A stretch of DNA of 64,000 nucleotides from a virus, in the IMG/VR virus record IMGVR_UViG_3300046373_000059, positions 1 to 64,000 of that record. One strand, 5' to 3'. Below, one piece after another: positions 49,028-56,064 of the stretch. Positions within the stretch are counted from its first letter, which is position 1. Every line of letters starts with the position of its first letter. The notes under the pieces are model-generated. The model was not told where the DNA came from and ran no database searches. It saw only the letters and a program-made list of their open reading frames with translations. The position numbers and the translations under genes were made by a program.

Positions 49028-49834
49028 ATGACATCGCATATCCGCTCGCGCACGTTTGACTGGACAGTAACGAAAGCCGTGGACGGCTGGAAGCCTAACT
49101 GCTGTCCTAATTTCGATCCAGGCTTGGCCCACGTCGTCGCACATGACATGATCGAGCACCTGGACGACAGGTCTGCATTCGATGGCGAGCTGCGCGCCTT
49201 CGGCGTCACGATGTACGGGCGTATGCACGAAAGCCCGCATAAAATGTACGAAGCCAGCGCCAGCGATTTGAGTGTCTTCCTGGCCCTGCAAAACTACAAT
49301 GTGCCGAAGCCGCCAAGCAAGCTGGCAAACAAACCGCTCGATGAAATTGGCGAGCATATGCTGCGCCGCCTGTTGCGCGAAACGGAAATTAATTCCGCCA
49401 GCCCCCACGCTCTGACGAGCCGTAACGACAACAGGAAACTCTTCACTGACGCCGAAAAATTCCGCAGCGTAGTCGATGACGTGCGCGGCTGGATTCGCAT
49501 CGGATACCGCGTGGCAGCGCGCCGGTATAAGAAGCTCGGCCACGAAGGTCTGGATCATCTGTTTGGCAAGCTGGCCGATGCCATCATTGCCGATGCGCGC
49601 AACGAATTCCCCAAGCCTGGGGATACGCTGAAGATTGATCTTGACCTGAAAACGTTCAAGTTCACGCTGGAACGCGGCCAGCTTCAGCCAGCGCAAATCC
49701 TCAAGGCAGAAGCTGCGGCCCGCGTGGCTGATCCTGATTACGACAAGCCGCGCCACCATCGCAGCCCACATCAGCAAGAGCTGGACGAAATCCTGCGCCA
49801 GATTTTCGGCGGCGCAGCAGCTTTTCCAAACTAA
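49028..49834 (+). CDS. unknown 268-aa protein, largest of the rightward operon
   Basis: ATG at 49028 follows AAGGAG. Alpha/beta N-terminus (RTFDWTVTKAVDGWKP), a His-rich stretch (LAHVVAHDMIEHLDD), a helical core (LDEIGEHMLRRLLRETEI) and a basic, His-rich C-terminus (YDKPRHHRSPHQQELDE). No recognised domain. Its TAA starts copy H. Function unknown. Confidence 0.7.
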   Translation: MTSHIRSRTFDWTVTKAVDGWKPNCCPNFDPGLAHVVAHDMIEHLDDRSAFDGELRAFGVTMYGRMHESPHKMYEASASDLSVFLALQNYNVPKPPSKLANKPLDEIGEHMLRRLLRETEINSASPHALTSRNDNRKLFTDAEKFRSVVDDVRGWIRIGYRVAARRYKKLGHEGLDHLFGKLADAIIADARNEFPKPGDTLKIDLDLKTFKFTLERGQLQPAQILKAEAAARVADPDYDKPRHHRSPHQQELDEILRQIFGGAAAFPN

Positions 49835-49895
49835 AGCTCCAGCTACAGCCCATCCCCGTGGGCTGTTACGGGCGCTTTGACCCGCAACGAAGGAG
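49833..49895 (+). promoter_or_regulatory. pseudoknot RNA element, copy H
   Basis: P1: AAAGC (49833-49837) with GCUUU (49874-49878). Linker UCCAGCU. P2: ACAGCCCA (49845-49852) with UGGGCUGU (49859-49866), eight pairs. P3: CGGG (49869-49872) with CCCG (49881-49884). GGAG at 49892-49895. Confidence 0.87.
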
Positions 49896-49902
49896 AAACA
49901 TC

Positions 49903-50193
49903 ATGGCAATCTTAAACTGGAAGGTCAGCAAGGCAGACGGCAAGCTGATTAAAGCGATAGCAGAACGGGCCGTGAAGCTGTACACGAATCATGGCGCCGA
50001 CCTGGATCAGCAGGATGTTGAAATGAGCATCACGGCTACCCACAACAACGGCACGCCGCTGCGCCTGCAAGAGCTGCTGGACGCGGACGACTTCAATCTG
50101 TCGCACGACGTTGGCGGCATGATCCGGCACATTAACCACGACACAGGCAAGCTCGAAAATTTCTTCGTGCCACGCTTTGCCGTTCGCCAGTGA
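49903..50193 (+). CDS. 96-aa phage protein, unknown function
   Basis: Start at 49903, seven bases after AAGGAGA. Sequence (ILNWKVSKADGKLIKAIAERAVKLY, ATHNNGTPLRLQELLDADDFNLSHDVGGMIRHI) belongs to a small-protein type seen in several phages; I cannot give a reliable family name. Function unknown. Confidence 0.7.
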   Translation: MAILNWKVSKADGKLIKAIAERAVKLYTNHGADLDQQDVEMSITATHNNGTPLRLQELLDADDFNLSHDVGGMIRHINHDTGKLENFFVPRFAVRQ

Positions 50194-50200
50194 GGACATC

Positions 50201-50491
50201 ATGAGCGACCACAGAAAACCTAAGCCCGAAGTAGTCATCAGCTTCGCGCCCGTCGATAAGCGCATCGACATCACGGACGACTGGTACGAGCAACAGCTCA
50301 AGCTGCGCGCCGTCCACGAAGCGGCGCCGTTCCTGCTGGCGGCGCTGGAGCGGATGGTGAAGCTGCATCGGCTGATGGCGAAGGATATGAATTGGGGCGC
50401 AAGCGCGCTCCAGGCCGAAACCATCATGGAAATGAACGAGGCGCCAAGTCAGGCAATCGGCGCCATCAAGCGCGCAGGGGGCAAGGTATGA
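50201..50491 (+). CDS. 96-aa hypothetical protein
   Basis: Start at 50201, just after GAGGA. N-terminal strand region (KPEVVISFAPVDKRIDI), then helical (LKLRAVHEAAPFLLAALERMVKLHRLM). Overlaps the clamp-like gene by four bases. Function unknown. Confidence 0.65.
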   Translation: MSDHRKPKPEVVISFAPVDKRIDITDDWYEQQLKLRAVHEAAPFLLAALERMVKLHRLMAKDMNWGASALQAETIMEMNEAPSQAIGAIKRAGGKV

Positions 50492-51099
50492 GCTACGAAA
50501 TCCTGAAGCGCGACATGGCCGCCATGCTGCATATCGCAGCGAAGCAGGACATCCGCTGGTACTTGAACGGCGTGCTCCTGGAAATCGGCAAGACGGAAGG
50601 CCGTCTGGTCGCCACGAACGGGCACATCATGGGCGTGCTCAAACTTTACGGCACTGGCGACATAGCACCTGGGCAATACATCATCCCGCGTGATGTGATT
50701 GAGTTTTTCAAGCCCACAAGGGATGGCTCAAACAAAGTCTTCCTGTCGCACGACGGCCCAGGCAATTTGTGGTCGATGTTCGATCCCTATACGCGGGTAA
50801 CGAAGACCTTTGAAATGATCGACGCGAAGTTCCCCGACTACACCAGGGTGATGTCAGACAAACTGGTAAGCGGTACGGCTGCGCAGCTTGACGTTACATA
50901 TCTGGTGGCGTTCCAGAAGGCCAACATCATGTTGACCGGCAAGCGCCAATTCAACCAGCTCTATATTGGTCACGACAAGTCCCGCGCTGTAGTCAATTTC
51001 GATGATGGACGCTTTACCGGCGTCATCATGGGAATGCGGAAAGATAACAACGAAAGTTTCTACAACACGCCAGCATGGGCAACACGACATGCCGACTGA
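50488..51099 (+). CDS. DNA polymerase III beta-clamp-like protein (short)
   Basis: 203 residues, about half of a bacterial beta clamp. Clamp-like segments are IAAKQDIRWYLNGVLLEI (16-33), RLVATNGHIMGVLKL (38-52), GQYIIPRDVIEFFKP (60-74) and EMIDAKFPDYTRVM (111-124), the last matching the conserved 'Y-P-x-Y' loop before the third strand set. It probably forms a ring or partial ring that tethers a host polymerase to phage DNA, or interferes with the host clamp. Start at 50488 overlaps the upstream stop. The TGA starts copy I. Confidence 0.7.
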   Translation: MSYEILKRDMAAMLHIAAKQDIRWYLNGVLLEIGKTEGRLVATNGHIMGVLKLYGTGDIAPGQYIIPRDVIEFFKPTRDGSNKVFLSHDGPGNLWSMFDPYTRVTKTFEMIDAKFPDYTRVMSDKLVSGTAAQLDVTYLVAFQKANIMLTGKRQFNQLYIGHDKSRAVVNFDDGRFTGVIMGMRKDNNESFYNTPAWATRHAD

Positions 51100-51165
51100 A
51101 AGGGCCAGCGTATGCGTCTTCGGGCGCATACACGGGAGCCTTTCCCGATAACCCCACTGAAGGAG
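51099..51165 (+). promoter_or_regulatory. pseudoknot RNA element, copy I
   Basis: P1: AAAGG(G)C (51099-51105, one bulged G) with GCCUUU (51138-51143), six pairs. Linker CCAGC. P2: GUAUGCGUC (51110-51118), loop UUCG, GGCGCAUAC (51123-51131), nine pairs with a C(UUCG)G tetraloop. P3: CGGG (51133-51136) with CCCG (51144-51147). GGAG at 51162-51165. Confidence 0.87.
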
Positions 51166-51171
51166 CACATC

Positions 51172-51474
51172 ATGAAAAACCAATCGCAAGAGCTGCAACA
51201 GATGACTGCCACGATACTGGAACAACAAGCCAGTGGGGTAGCCTACCAGCGCGGCCTGCACGCCGTCACGACGGTTCGCCTGGGCCAGATTTTCACGGAC
51301 ATCAAGGCCGCCGCAATCGCCGCAGGCTATGCCGCGCACACGCAAGAGCATCACCTGTTCATTGAAGGCTTCCTGGATGGCCTGCAAGACAACGGCGTGA
51401 CGATCAGCCTGGACGATGCTGGCATCGTCGTCGGCCTGAGCGTGAATCAAGAATCCCATCCAGTGTGGCAGTAA
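51172..51474 (+). CDS. 100-aa hypothetical protein
   Basis: Starts after copy I and AAGGAG. Helical and Gln-rich (SQELQQMTATILEQQASG), then VRLGQIFTDIKAAAIAAGYAAHTQEHHLFIEGFLDGLQDN. Shares one base with the next start (TAATG). Function unknown. Confidence 0.65.
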   Translation: MKNQSQELQQMTATILEQQASGVAYQRGLHAVTTVRLGQIFTDIKAAAIAAGYAAHTQEHHLFIEGFLDGLQDNGVTISLDDAGIVVGLSVNQESHPVWQ

Positions 51475-51857
51475 TGAAAACCGATCCCCGCGTGGCGTGC
51501 GCAAACGCTGAAGAAAGACGCGGCTGGGCCATCCTGCATGATCTGGTCGCCCATCCGCTGTTGATCCTGACCGGCTACTCGATATGGGCGCTGGCCTTCC
51601 ACGACTACACGTCGCACAAGGCATGGCCGCGTCCGCCGTACACATGCCGCAAGGAAACGAAGGTGGCGACGATCTACGGCAGGCTGACGGTCATTGAAGT
51701 GGCGCCTGGGGTCTACTCGATCCAGCACGGCTTCGTGGCCCACAAGTTCGTCACCACTGCCGCCAATCGCCTGCAAGCCGTGCATAAGGCGCTCGACTGG
51801 TTCGACGTGCTTGCGGTCGAAGTCGGCGGGATTTTCAAACCACGCTTGTACGTTTAA
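51474..51857 (+). CDS. 127-aa membrane-associated protein
   Basis: Hydrophobic stretch (ILHDLVAHPLLILTGYSIWALAF) followed by a soluble part (KVATIYGRLTVIEVAPGVYSIQHGFVAHKFV). Start at 51474 shares a base with the previous TAA. Function unknown. Confidence 0.65.
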   Translation: MKTDPRVACANAEERRGWAILHDLVAHPLLILTGYSIWALAFHDYTSHKAWPRPPYTCRKETKVATIYGRLTVIEVAPGVYSIQHGFVAHKFVTTAANRLQAVHKALDWFDVLAVEVGGIFKPRLYV

Positions 51858-51868
51858 GGAGGAATGTT

Positions 51869-52081
51869 TTGAGACACGAACTTAGCCCGACAGTCGATCA
51901 GATTAAGGCGGCCAGGAAAGCCGCTGGATTGACGCAGGAGGAAGCCGCAGACCTGTTGTACCGCAATAGCCTACAGCGCTGGAGCGAATGGGAAACCGGC
52001 CTCACGAACATGCCCCCAGCAGATTGGGAGCTGTTCCTCATAAAGACAAACCAGCATCCCGACTTCCGCAAATTTCCTTAG
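51869..52081 (+). CDS. Cro/XRE-like DNA-binding protein
   Basis: 70 residues with a helix-turn-helix of the XRE type: DQIKAARKAAGLTQEEAADLLYRNSLQRWSEWE. The start is a TTG at 51869, chosen because AAGGAGG lies seven bases before it and no ATG is available. As the last gene of the rightward operon it could regulate that operon or the leftward late block. The stop overlaps tail-to-tail with the next gene. Confidence 0.8.
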   Translation: MRHELSPTVDQIKAARKAAGLTQEEAADLLYRNSLQRWSEWETGLTNMPPADWELFLIKTNQHPDFRKFP

Positions 52082-52404
52082 TTCCGTGCGCGGGCGACAC
52101 AAAGCACCGTGAAGCTCGCGTACAGCCCCACCCCACCATCCGCAGTAATCACAGCATTGTATTGCTGTCCCGCCAGTAGTTCCAGCTCATGCTTCAGCGA
52201 GCAACGAAAAATCCCGTTCGAGTCAGTAATGTAGGACATATTCAAGGGCCAAGTCTCGCCCACCACATTCACGCCTGTGCTCGCGTTCTTCAGCGTCACG
52301 CTGACGGTCGCGCTGTTTAAAAATTCGCCGGTCGTGTCGTCCTTCAGGGATGCCACTTCCAGCACGTTGTCGTTTCCGACATAAAGGTTTTGAATGGTGC
52401 TCAT
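52078..52404 (-). CDS. 108-aa virion protein
   Basis: Start at 52404 overlaps the upstream TGA (ATGA). Beta-rich, immunoglobulin-like pattern (LEVASLKDDTTGEFLNSATVSVTLKNA, SNGIFRCSLKHELELLAGQQYNAVITADG). It is a phage structural type often seen next to fibre genes. Function unknown. Confidence 0.65.
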   Translation of the reverse strand: MSTIQNLYVGNDNVLEVASLKDDTTGEFLNSATVSVTLKNASTGVNVVGETWPLNMSYITDSNGIFRCSLKHELELLAGQQYNAVITADGGVGLYASFTVLCVARARN

Positions 52405-53159
52405 GGATTGGGCCTCACGTCGGTTCGCCCCTTGACGGCGGCGCGGAAAGAAAATTCCATCCTGGTCGCGGCCCAGGTGCGAGCCTGGAGCGCCACGGAT
52501 GGGGATACCCTGATGTCGCACGACAGCACGCCAGTGCCCATTACGGTGCGGACATCGCCTACCGCATTGGTAGTTTGCGCCTGATGCGTCGCTGCCGCGC
52601 CAGATGATGCCACGCTGGCGTTTGCGGAGGTTGTCTGCGCCTGCGCTACCTGGACGGCTGCGGAAGCCGCTATGGCCCCTGTAATCGCGTTAGATTGGGC
52701 TTGGCTTGTGGCAACTATTGCTGAAACGCTGATGCCGCCCGACGCCGCAGTGGTCTGAGCCTGTGATGTAGCCACCGTGGCGCTGAAGGTTGCGGCAGCT
52801 ACGGCGGCCACAGATTGCGCCTGTGACGTGGCAATGGCAGCCGCTACGCTGATGGCTGCCGTGGCCGCTGTCGTCTGCGCCTGGGACGTTGTAACGCTGG
52901 CTGACGTGGCGACAGCAGCCGTGGCCGCCGTGCTCTGAGCCTGGGATGTAGTGACGGCAGCCGACACGCTGATGGCCGCCGACACTGCCGTGGTCTGCGC
53001 TTGGCTCGTCGTCGCCGTGGCTGCCACGCTGATGGCCGCAGTAGCTGCCGCCGTTTGTGCCTGCGATGTCGTGCCGGTCGAAGTAATAGCTGCCAGCCCA
53101 GCAGCATCGCGCTGGGCAACAATTGCTACTTCCGAGATTGAGCCGAAGCCAAGCGCCAT
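52401..53159 (-). CDS. 20-residue-repeat virion protein
   Basis: 252 residues. From about 25 to 205 there are nine consecutive 20-residue repeats of the type ISVAATATTSQAQTTAVSAA, with the core TSQAQT in nearly every copy. The ends are non-repetitive (a start MALGFGSISEVAIVAQRDAA, and a C-terminal beta domain). The regular Ala/Ser/Thr repeat suggests a fibrous stalk. No known family. Confidence 0.75.
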   Translation of the reverse strand: MALGFGSISEVAIVAQRDAAGLAAITSTGTTSQAQTAAATAAISVAATATTSQAQTTAVSAAISVSAAVTTSQAQSTAATAAVATSASVTTSQAQTTAATAAISVAAAIATSQAQSVAAVAAATFSATVATSQAQTTAASGGISVSAIVATSQAQSNAITGAIAASAAVQVAQAQTTSANASVASSGAAATHQAQTTNAVGDVRTVMGTGVLSCDIRVSPSVALQARTWAATRMEFSFRAAVKGRTDVRPNP

Positions 53160-53174
53160 GGTATGCCCCGGTTG

Positions 53175-54206
53175 TTATTGCAAGCGATACCACGTCGTAT
53201 TGGCAGCGACATAGATGAATTCGTATCCCTGCGCGCCGGTCAGGTTCGGATTGAATGCTGTTGGCGCGTTCGTGATGGACTGGCCCGAATTGGGAGACAC
53301 GGTAAGCGCCGTGATGATCTGCGTCGAAGTGATGCGGACGCTCTGCCCATCAGTCGCCGTGGCGGGCATCGTGATGGTGCCGGTCGCCAGCGTGCCAGCC
53401 GGATCGAGGATCAGCGTGCGGATGTTGTTGGCGATGGTGATGGAAAAGCCGGTAGTGGGAACCTGCTTCGAGTAAGCCTGATCCGCTGTCGGCGTAAGCG
53501 TGATGACGCATCCCGAACCGCCAGTGCCTGAAGCGGCGCCGCCTTGCAGCTTGACGTGGCCGCCAAGGCGATTGCCGCCGCTGGCCGCCGCGCCCTGAAG
53601 CAGTAGATGCTGGCCCACTTCGTTACTGGAATCGCCTGGGCGCAGGGTCATGGTGCCACCAGCGTTCAAGCTGGTTCCATCGCCCGACTGGATAAGAAGA
53701 GCGCCGCCAGCAGCGCCGCCACTGGAGCCTGACTTGATCGTAATGGCGCCGCCAGTGCCTGCCGCGCCGACGATCTGGATCAGCGGCGAACCGCCAGCGC
53801 CGTTCGTAATCGTTACGCCACCAGCATTATTGCCGCCAGTACCAGCGCCGCCAGTGATAACGACGTTGCCGCCATTACCTGACGATCCGCCAAGGCCAGC
53901 GCCGCCAGTGATGTTGACGTTGCCACCTGACCCGCCACCATTGGAGCCGAAGAGCGCAGGAGGGTCGCCACCAGTGATTGCAACAGCGCCGCCAGTGGCG
54001 ACGTTGACGCCAGTTGCGGATGCCGCAAGGCCGCCCTTGATGGTCATGGTGCGGCCAGTGCTGCCGGTGCCAGCAGAAATGGCGTCGCCCGGCTGGATGG
54101 TCAAGTCCTGGCCTTGATGCACACGGATATTCACCGTCGTGCCGAGGAAGGTCACGAGCAAGTATTGCAGCCCGCCCTTCAGTCGCTGTCCGATTTCGCC
54201 CAACAT
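53175..54206 (-). CDS. Gly-rich tail-fibre-like protein
   Basis: 343 residues. Residues 55-235 consist of Gly-rich beta repeats (VNITGGAGLGGSSGNGG, VVITGGAGTGGNNAGGVTITNGAGG), as in beta-helical or polyglycine fibre tips. The N-terminus is short and basic (EIGQRLKGGLQYLLVTFLG), and the C-terminus is a globular beta domain (ITIANNIRTLILDPAGTLA ... YEFIYVAANTTWYRL). Probably a host-recognition or fibre protein. Confidence 0.7.
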   Translation of the reverse strand: MLGEIGQRLKGGLQYLLVTFLGTTVNIRVHQGQDLTIQPGDAISAGTGSTGRTMTIKGGLAASATGVNVATGGAVAITGGDPPALFGSNGGGSGGNVNITGGAGLGGSSGNGGNVVITGGAGTGGNNAGGVTITNGAGGSPLIQIVGAAGTGGAITIKSGSSGGAAGGALLIQSGDGTSLNAGGTMTLRPGDSSNEVGQHLLLQGAAASGGNRLGGHVKLQGGAASGTGGSGCVITLTPTADQAYSKQVPTTGFSITIANNIRTLILDPAGTLATGTITMPATATDGQSVRITSTQIITALTVSPNSGQSITNAPTAFNPNLTGAQGYEFIYVAANTTWYRLQ

Positions 54207-54208
54207 AA

Positions 54209-54625
54209 TCAGAAGTCCGCGCCGTAGCCAAAGACATCGACTTCTTTGGCGGCAGTAACAGTGGTCAGGGTCTTGACGCTCAGGACTGCGCCGCTGGCGA
54301 CGTACAGCACCTTGTTGCCGTTCGCGTCATAGGCCAAGCCTGGGAACTGCGCATTGCGCAGGATGTCGATGGACGGCGCGCTGTTGATGAAGCCAGCCGT
54401 CAGCGGGATCGAAACCGTGGTCAGCACGTAATCGACGGAGCTGATCGTCAGGATCAATTGCAAGTCGCGGGCCGAAGTATCGGTCGATGCCACCATGATG
54501 GCTTCAACCTTCGTGCCATTGGTCGCGCCAGTGACGAGGGTTTTCTTGCCGGAAGCGTCGGCTGGCAAGACCTGGGCAACGAAGTTCTTGACGGTCTGCG
54601 GAAAAATTGGAGTAGCGGTAGGCAT
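54209..54625 (-). CDS. 138-aa virion protein
   Basis: Beta-rich (TKVEAIMVASTDTSARDLQLILTISSVDYVLTTVSIPL). Lies between the fibre genes; a decoration, neck or fibre-joint protein is possible. Function unknown. Confidence 0.6.
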   Translation of the reverse strand: MPTATPIFPQTVKNFVAQVLPADASGKKTLVTGATNGTKVEAIMVASTDTSARDLQLILTISSVDYVLTTVSIPLTAGFINSAPSIDILRNAQFPGLAYDANGNKVLYVASGAVLSVKTLTTVTAAKEVDVFGYGADF

Positions 54626-54627
54626 GA

Positions 54628-54999
54628 TTACAGACCCCCTGCGAAGGTATAAGAAACATAATCGGCTGCTGGGATGGCGTTGATCTGAGCGGCTGCCAAG
54701 TCAATCCATACCTGCTTCGTGCCAGCGGAGAAATTGACCGCTGCGTTTGCGTTGCTGGAAGTCAGGACGGTCGTGCGAGCAAGCGTGTTCGTGCCGCTGT
54801 ACGTGCCGAAGCCGACTTCCCAATCCCCTGTGGGAACGCCATTGCCATCCACGGCCTGCACGCCATAATAGAACGTGTCTCCCGTGCCGCATACCGACGA
54901 GAAAGCACGGAAGCCGGTCATAGCCCCGGCGACTGTAAGCGAGCCGGTTCCCGTGGTCGTCGTCGTTTCCTTCACACGGTCGGCAATCTGCAAGGTCAT
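54628..54999 (-). CDS. fibre-associated virion protein
   Basis: 123 residues. The pattern DRVKETTTTTGTGSLTVAGAMTGFRAF ... DTFYYGVQAVDGNGVPTGDWEVGFGTY ... TTVLTSSNANAAVNFSAGTKQVWID is widely seen in phage virion proteins of unknown function next to fibre genes. Two bases separate it from its downstream neighbour. Confidence 0.75.
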   Translation of the reverse strand: MTLQIADRVKETTTTTGTGSLTVAGAMTGFRAFSSVCGTGDTFYYGVQAVDGNGVPTGDWEVGFGTYSGTNTLARTTVLTSSNANAAVNFSAGTKQVWIDLAAAQINAIPAADYVSYTFAGGL

Positions 55000-55010
55000 G
55001 GCGCTCTACC

Positions 55011-55430
55011 TTACAGGCCGCTGCTGGAGTTCAGCACGTCATGCGTGAAGGACGAGCACGAGACAACCTGCGTCGCCGTGATGGTCGTGGTGGACAGCAC
55101 CAAGTTTGCGGACGAGGTGCCGACGCTGCCATCCAGTACGACGGTAGTGCCATCGGACTTCAGGGCGCGGAAGAAGGTAGCCGTTCCGCTCGCATCGGCG
55201 GACGAGTCCGACGTGATGGCATTGAACGTCAGCAGGCCGCCAGATGCAGCAGGCGCCGCCGTAGCGTTGAAGCGCAGCTCGGCCAGGAGCGTGTTGCCCG
55301 ACAGCGCCGTGTCAGCCGTGGCTGGCTGCGTGCCGCTGTAAATGCGCAGGTAGCCGCTATTCAGCAAGGTAGCAAGCGCATCAGCCTGAGCGTTGACAGT
55401 GACGTTTGCGAGCTGGGTATTGAGTGCCAT
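55011..55430 (-). CDS. virion protein, 'IYSGTQPATAD' family (short form)
   Basis: 139 residues. Shares the pattern LRIYSGTQPATADTALSGNTLLAELRF and the closing TTTITATQVVSCSSFTHD with the 259-residue protein at 22791-23570. First gene of the second virion block, directly after the terminator at 55451-55481. A structural role is likely; exact function unknown. Confidence 0.75.
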   Translation of the reverse strand: MALNTQLANVTVNAQADALATLLNSGYLRIYSGTQPATADTALSGNTLLAELRFNATAAPAASGGLLTFNAITSDSSADASGTATFFRALKSDGTTVVLDGSVGTSSANLVLSTTTITATQVVSCSSFTHDVLNSSSGL

Positions 55431-55450
55431 GATAGTTACTCCACGTTAAT

Positions 55451-55481
55451 AAAAAAATCCCTGGCGTGAGTGGCGCCAGGG
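55451..55481 (-). terminator. rho-independent terminator of the replication operon
   Basis: Minus strand: CCCTGGCG (55481-55474), loop, CGCCAGGG (55466-55459), then A and TTTTTTT (55457-55451). The eight-base perfect stem and seven Us make a textbook terminator. It separates the leftward replication operon from the second virion block, which therefore needs its own promoter. Confidence 0.9.
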
Positions 55482-55524
55482 TAAAGCGCCGGGAGGTGTC
55501 AACGCCCCCGACGAAGGAGACTCT

Positions 55525-55638
55525 TTACCGGCCCCGGCCATCGTCCTTCATACCGAAGCCAAGCTGGCGCAGAATGTCGGCCTCGCTCGGCTTATACGGA
55601 ATCTGGACTGGTGGCGGTGCCTTCGGTTTCGTTGCCAT
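55525..55638 (-). CDS. 37-aa protein with its own promoter and terminator
   Basis: The product begins MATKPKAPPPVQIPYKPSEADIL and ends RQLGFGMKDDGRGR: Pro-rich then a short helix. A GAGG ribosome binding site precedes the ATG. A promoter lies at 55678-55705 and the terminator at 55451-55481, so it can be transcribed alone. Function unknown. Confidence 0.6.
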   Translation of the reverse strand: MATKPKAPPPVQIPYKPSEADILRQLGFGMKDDGRGR

Positions 55639-55677
55639 GATATGTGCCTCGTGAGGTGATGTGGCTTTTCAGCTTGC

Positions 55678-55705
55678 AGTATAAATCAATACTTGACTCT
55701 GCAAA
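55678..55705 (-). promoter_or_regulatory. predicted promoter of the 37-aa gene
   Basis: Minus strand: TTTGCA (55705-55700), 16-base spacer, TATACT (55683-55678). The -10 box has five of six consensus bases. It lies in the gap between two genes. Visual prediction. Confidence 0.45.
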
Positions 55706-55710
55706 ATATC

Positions 55711-56064
55711 TTACTTAATGCGGCGCTCGTCGATCAGCTCGTACACATGCCGCATCTTGCGCTTGTAATCTTCTGACAACGGCTTGTCGATGTTGTGCTC
55801 GCGTGAAAGGCCGATGCTGCCAGCGGGCGCCGGGATGAAGTAACTGACCAGCCGCTTGTCCATGCTACGCTCGATTTCGCCGTCAGCGATAAGCGCTTCG
55901 AGCCGGTTGCGCGCCGCGTTCTTGCCAAGGTTGAATTTCTCGCCTATGGCGTTGCTCGAAAAGAACGTGCCGATATTGCGCTGCATGAATGCCAGGACTT
56001 CTTCCTTCGTCACGTCTTCGACAGGAGGGAAGTTGTGCAGCAGCGGGATGATGGGCTTCGTCAT
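55711..56064 (-). CDS. winged-helix-like DNA-binding protein
   Basis: 117 residues. TKEEVLAFMQRNIGTFFSSNAIGEKFNLGKNAARNRLEALIADGEI is a winged helix-turn-helix pattern, followed by a short strand (RLVSYFIP) and a charged helix. It resembles the protein at 3587-4171 in layout. TAATG overlap with the upstream gene. A role in control of the replication operon is inference. Confidence 0.7.
   Translation of the reverse strand: MTKPIIPLLHNFPPVEDVTKEEVLAFMQRNIGTFFSSNAIGEKFNLGKNAARNRLEALIADGEIERSMDKRLVSYFIPAPAGSIGLSREHNIDKPLSEDYKRKMRHVYELIDERRIK

Noticed and set aside
45648-51165. CRISPR array as an explanation for the repeated element
   Set aside because: Repeats are not identical, spacing is 0.3-1.5 kb and the copies are separated by genes.
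45648-51165. Tandem type III toxin-antitoxin RNA repeats
   Set aside because: Those are head-to-tail pseudoknots next to an endoribonuclease toxin gene; here the copies are dispersed between genes and no such toxin is seen.
45648-51165. Rho-independent terminators
   Set aside because: No U-runs follow the CGGG/CCCG stems, and the structure includes a loop pairing that terminators do not have.
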